Origin: SHLQ01 sp964445255
Lineage (GTDB): Bacteria > Actinomycetota > Acidimicrobiia > Acidimicrobiales > SHLQ01
Length of the DNA stretch: 24,804 bases
Reading direction: 5' to 3'
Assembly (NCBI GenBank): GCA_964445255.1
Contig: CAYUKM010000029.1
Location: 1-24,804 of the forward strand
Shown: one piece after another, positions 23,995-24,804 of the stretch
Position numbering within the stretch: the first letter of the stretch is position 1
Layout of the letters: each line of letters starts with the position of its first letter
Translations under genes and position numbers: made by a program
The notes under the pieces: generated by a model
The model's database searches: none
What the model saw: only the letters and a program-made list of their open reading frames with translations
Told to the model about the DNA's origin: nothing

Positions 23995-24804
23995 GTCTCG
24001 CAGAAGTAGGTCCAGTCGCCTTTGTATTTGGTGCGCTGGATTGGGGTCCTGGAGCGGGGGCTGAGTTCGCCCTCTCGTTGGTAGACCTGGATGTGTTGGT
24101 CGAAGACCCCGGGTTCGCCGAAGACGTCGGCCCACGGGCGGTCTTCCAGGGTGGTGCCGCGGTACTTGATGACGTTGTGCAGCGTCTCGACAAGGGAGCG
24201 GTAGAGCCGACGGACTTCCTGGGTCGACAAGGTCGTTGAGGAGCGGTCGTAACGCAATCCGGCGTCGAAGAGCACTTCGTCGGCGTAGATCGATCCGATG
24301 CTCAGGATCGCCTTGCCGTCGGTTAGGAGCTCCTTGAGCGTCGTCGATTGACCTTCGATGAGGTCACGGAAGTTCAGCCACGACAGCGGAGTGTCGATCG
24401 GATCGACGGCAGGATCGTTGAGGTCAGGGAACTCGGTCATGACCTCTTCTTTGGACACGACCGCAAGCTCGCCATCGCCTTCGGTGTTCACGTAGCGAAG
24501 CTGTCCGCCCTGGGTGAAGGTGATGGACACCTCGGTGCCGGGCTCTTCTTTGTCCTTGTTCGCGTTTCGGCGGAAGACGCCGGTCCCCATGCGCACGACC
24601 AAAATGTCCTCAGATTCGAGCGGAAACAACAAGAACTCACCTTGGCGCATCACACCGGCGATCTTCATCCCTTCAAGGGGAGCGCCGAAAGACTTGCGGT
24701 TCTTGTATCGGGGCAGCATGGACATGCCTGCGGCCTCGACATCTTTGACTTTCCGGCCCACTATTTCGCGTTCGAGATCTCGTCTCGTCAGCTCTAGCTC
24801 CGGT
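23985..24804 (-). CDS. Fpg/MutM-family protein lacking zinc-finger cysteines and phosphate-clamp residues (5' end outside window)
   Basis: Active Fpg/MutM glycosylases remove oxidised purines from DNA. Here the first four codons are cut off at the window edge. The first visible residues, PELELTRRDLE, correspond to positions 5-15 of the family, so Pro2 is not in view. The overall fold is clear, with GQSTTLKELLTDGKAILSIGSIYADEVLF and a C-terminal VYQREGEL...RTPIQRTKYKG...WTYFC segment. Key positions differ, however. Lys57 of E. coli Fpg is Glu (RQGEFLLF), Asn169 is Ser (SIGSIYADE), Arg259 is Asp (KGDWTYFC), and only one of the four zinc cysteines remains (SPRS and CETQ). The stop lies in an 18-bp inverted repeat. 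Position next to smc matches mutM. I infer a divergent, possibly non-glycosylase paralogue. Confidence 0.88.
   Translation of the reverse strand, partial: PELELTRRDLEREIVGRKVKDVEAAGMSMLPRYKNRKSFGAPLEGMKIAGVMRQGEFLLFPLESEDILVVRMGTGVFRRNANKDKEEPGTEVSITFTQGGQLRYVNTEGDGELAVVSKEEVMTEFPDLNDPAVDPIDTPLSWLNFRDLIEGQSTTLKELLTDGKAILSIGSIYADEVLFDAGLRYDRSSTTLSTQEVRRLYRSLVETLHNVIKYRGTTLEDRPWADVFGEPGVFDQHIQVYQREGELSPRSRTPIQRTKYKGDWTYFCETQV

Noticed and set aside
23681..24193. Minus-strand frame of 170 codons through the repeat spacer
   Set aside because: It overlaps the MutM-like gene in another frame, and its Arg/Ser/Glu-rich translation is what GAGCGAAGCGAG-like repeats produce.

Overview
The window looks like a piece of an actinobacterial chromosome, most likely class Acidimicrobiia. 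The evidence is a high-GC sequence, frequent GTG starts, a WhiG-type sigma factor next to rpsB, the order smc / ftsY / ffh / rpsP / khpA / rimM / trmD / rplS followed by yraN / comM / dprA / xerC / whiG / rpsB / tsf / pyrH / frr, and Ala/Glu/Pro-rich tails on ribosomal proteins S2 and S16. The class assignment is inferred from this pattern, not from an alignment. Two runs of exactly 100 N, with 55-bp contig ends that repeat, mark it as a scaffolded draft, probably a metagenome-assembled or short-read genome built at k = 55.

Almost everything is transcribed on the minus strand, so the biological order runs from high to low coordinates. From 24804 down there is a MutM/Fpg-family protein with key residues missing, a 400-base palindrome-rich spacer, the chromosome-condensation ATPase smc, a two-component regulator/kinase pair closed by two strong hairpins, a small unknown ORF, and then the targeting genes ftsY and ffh. 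The translation/RNA-modification cluster follows: rpsP-khpA-rimM-trmD, an unknown 134-residue protein, and rplS. The order is then disturbed. lepB and rnhB, expected after rplS, are not seen. In their place are a 115-bp tandem repeat with an assembly gap, rmlC, and an rmlB broken by a second gap. yraN follows, then a small divergent pair: a plus-strand 36-residue membrane peptide and a minus-strand cytochrome c lipoprotein. The tail is comM-dprA-xerC-whiG, a degenerate M23 peptidase, rpsB-tsf-pyrH-frr, and the first 52 codons of an acidic protein where cdsA would be expected.

Most of the window is housekeeping: translation (S2, EF-Ts, RRF, S16, L19, RimM, TrmD, KhpA), SRP-dependent membrane targeting (Ffh, FtsY), chromosome maintenance (SMC, XerC), UMP kinase and DNA-uptake functions (ComM, DprA). 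Translational coupling through 4-base ATGA overlaps is seen at rpsP/khpA, rimM/trmD, comM/dprA and regulator/kinase.

The unusual points are these: the MutM-like protein has lost its zinc cysteines and its three DNA-phosphate-contacting residues; palindromic intergenic repeats supply the stop codons of both that gene and rplS; S2 ends in a small folded-looking module after a long Ala/Glu linker; the M23 protein has altered metal ligands; and the cytochrome c/micro-protein pair sits inside an otherwise conserved gene order. I see no prophage, transposase, CRISPR array, tRNA or rRNA.
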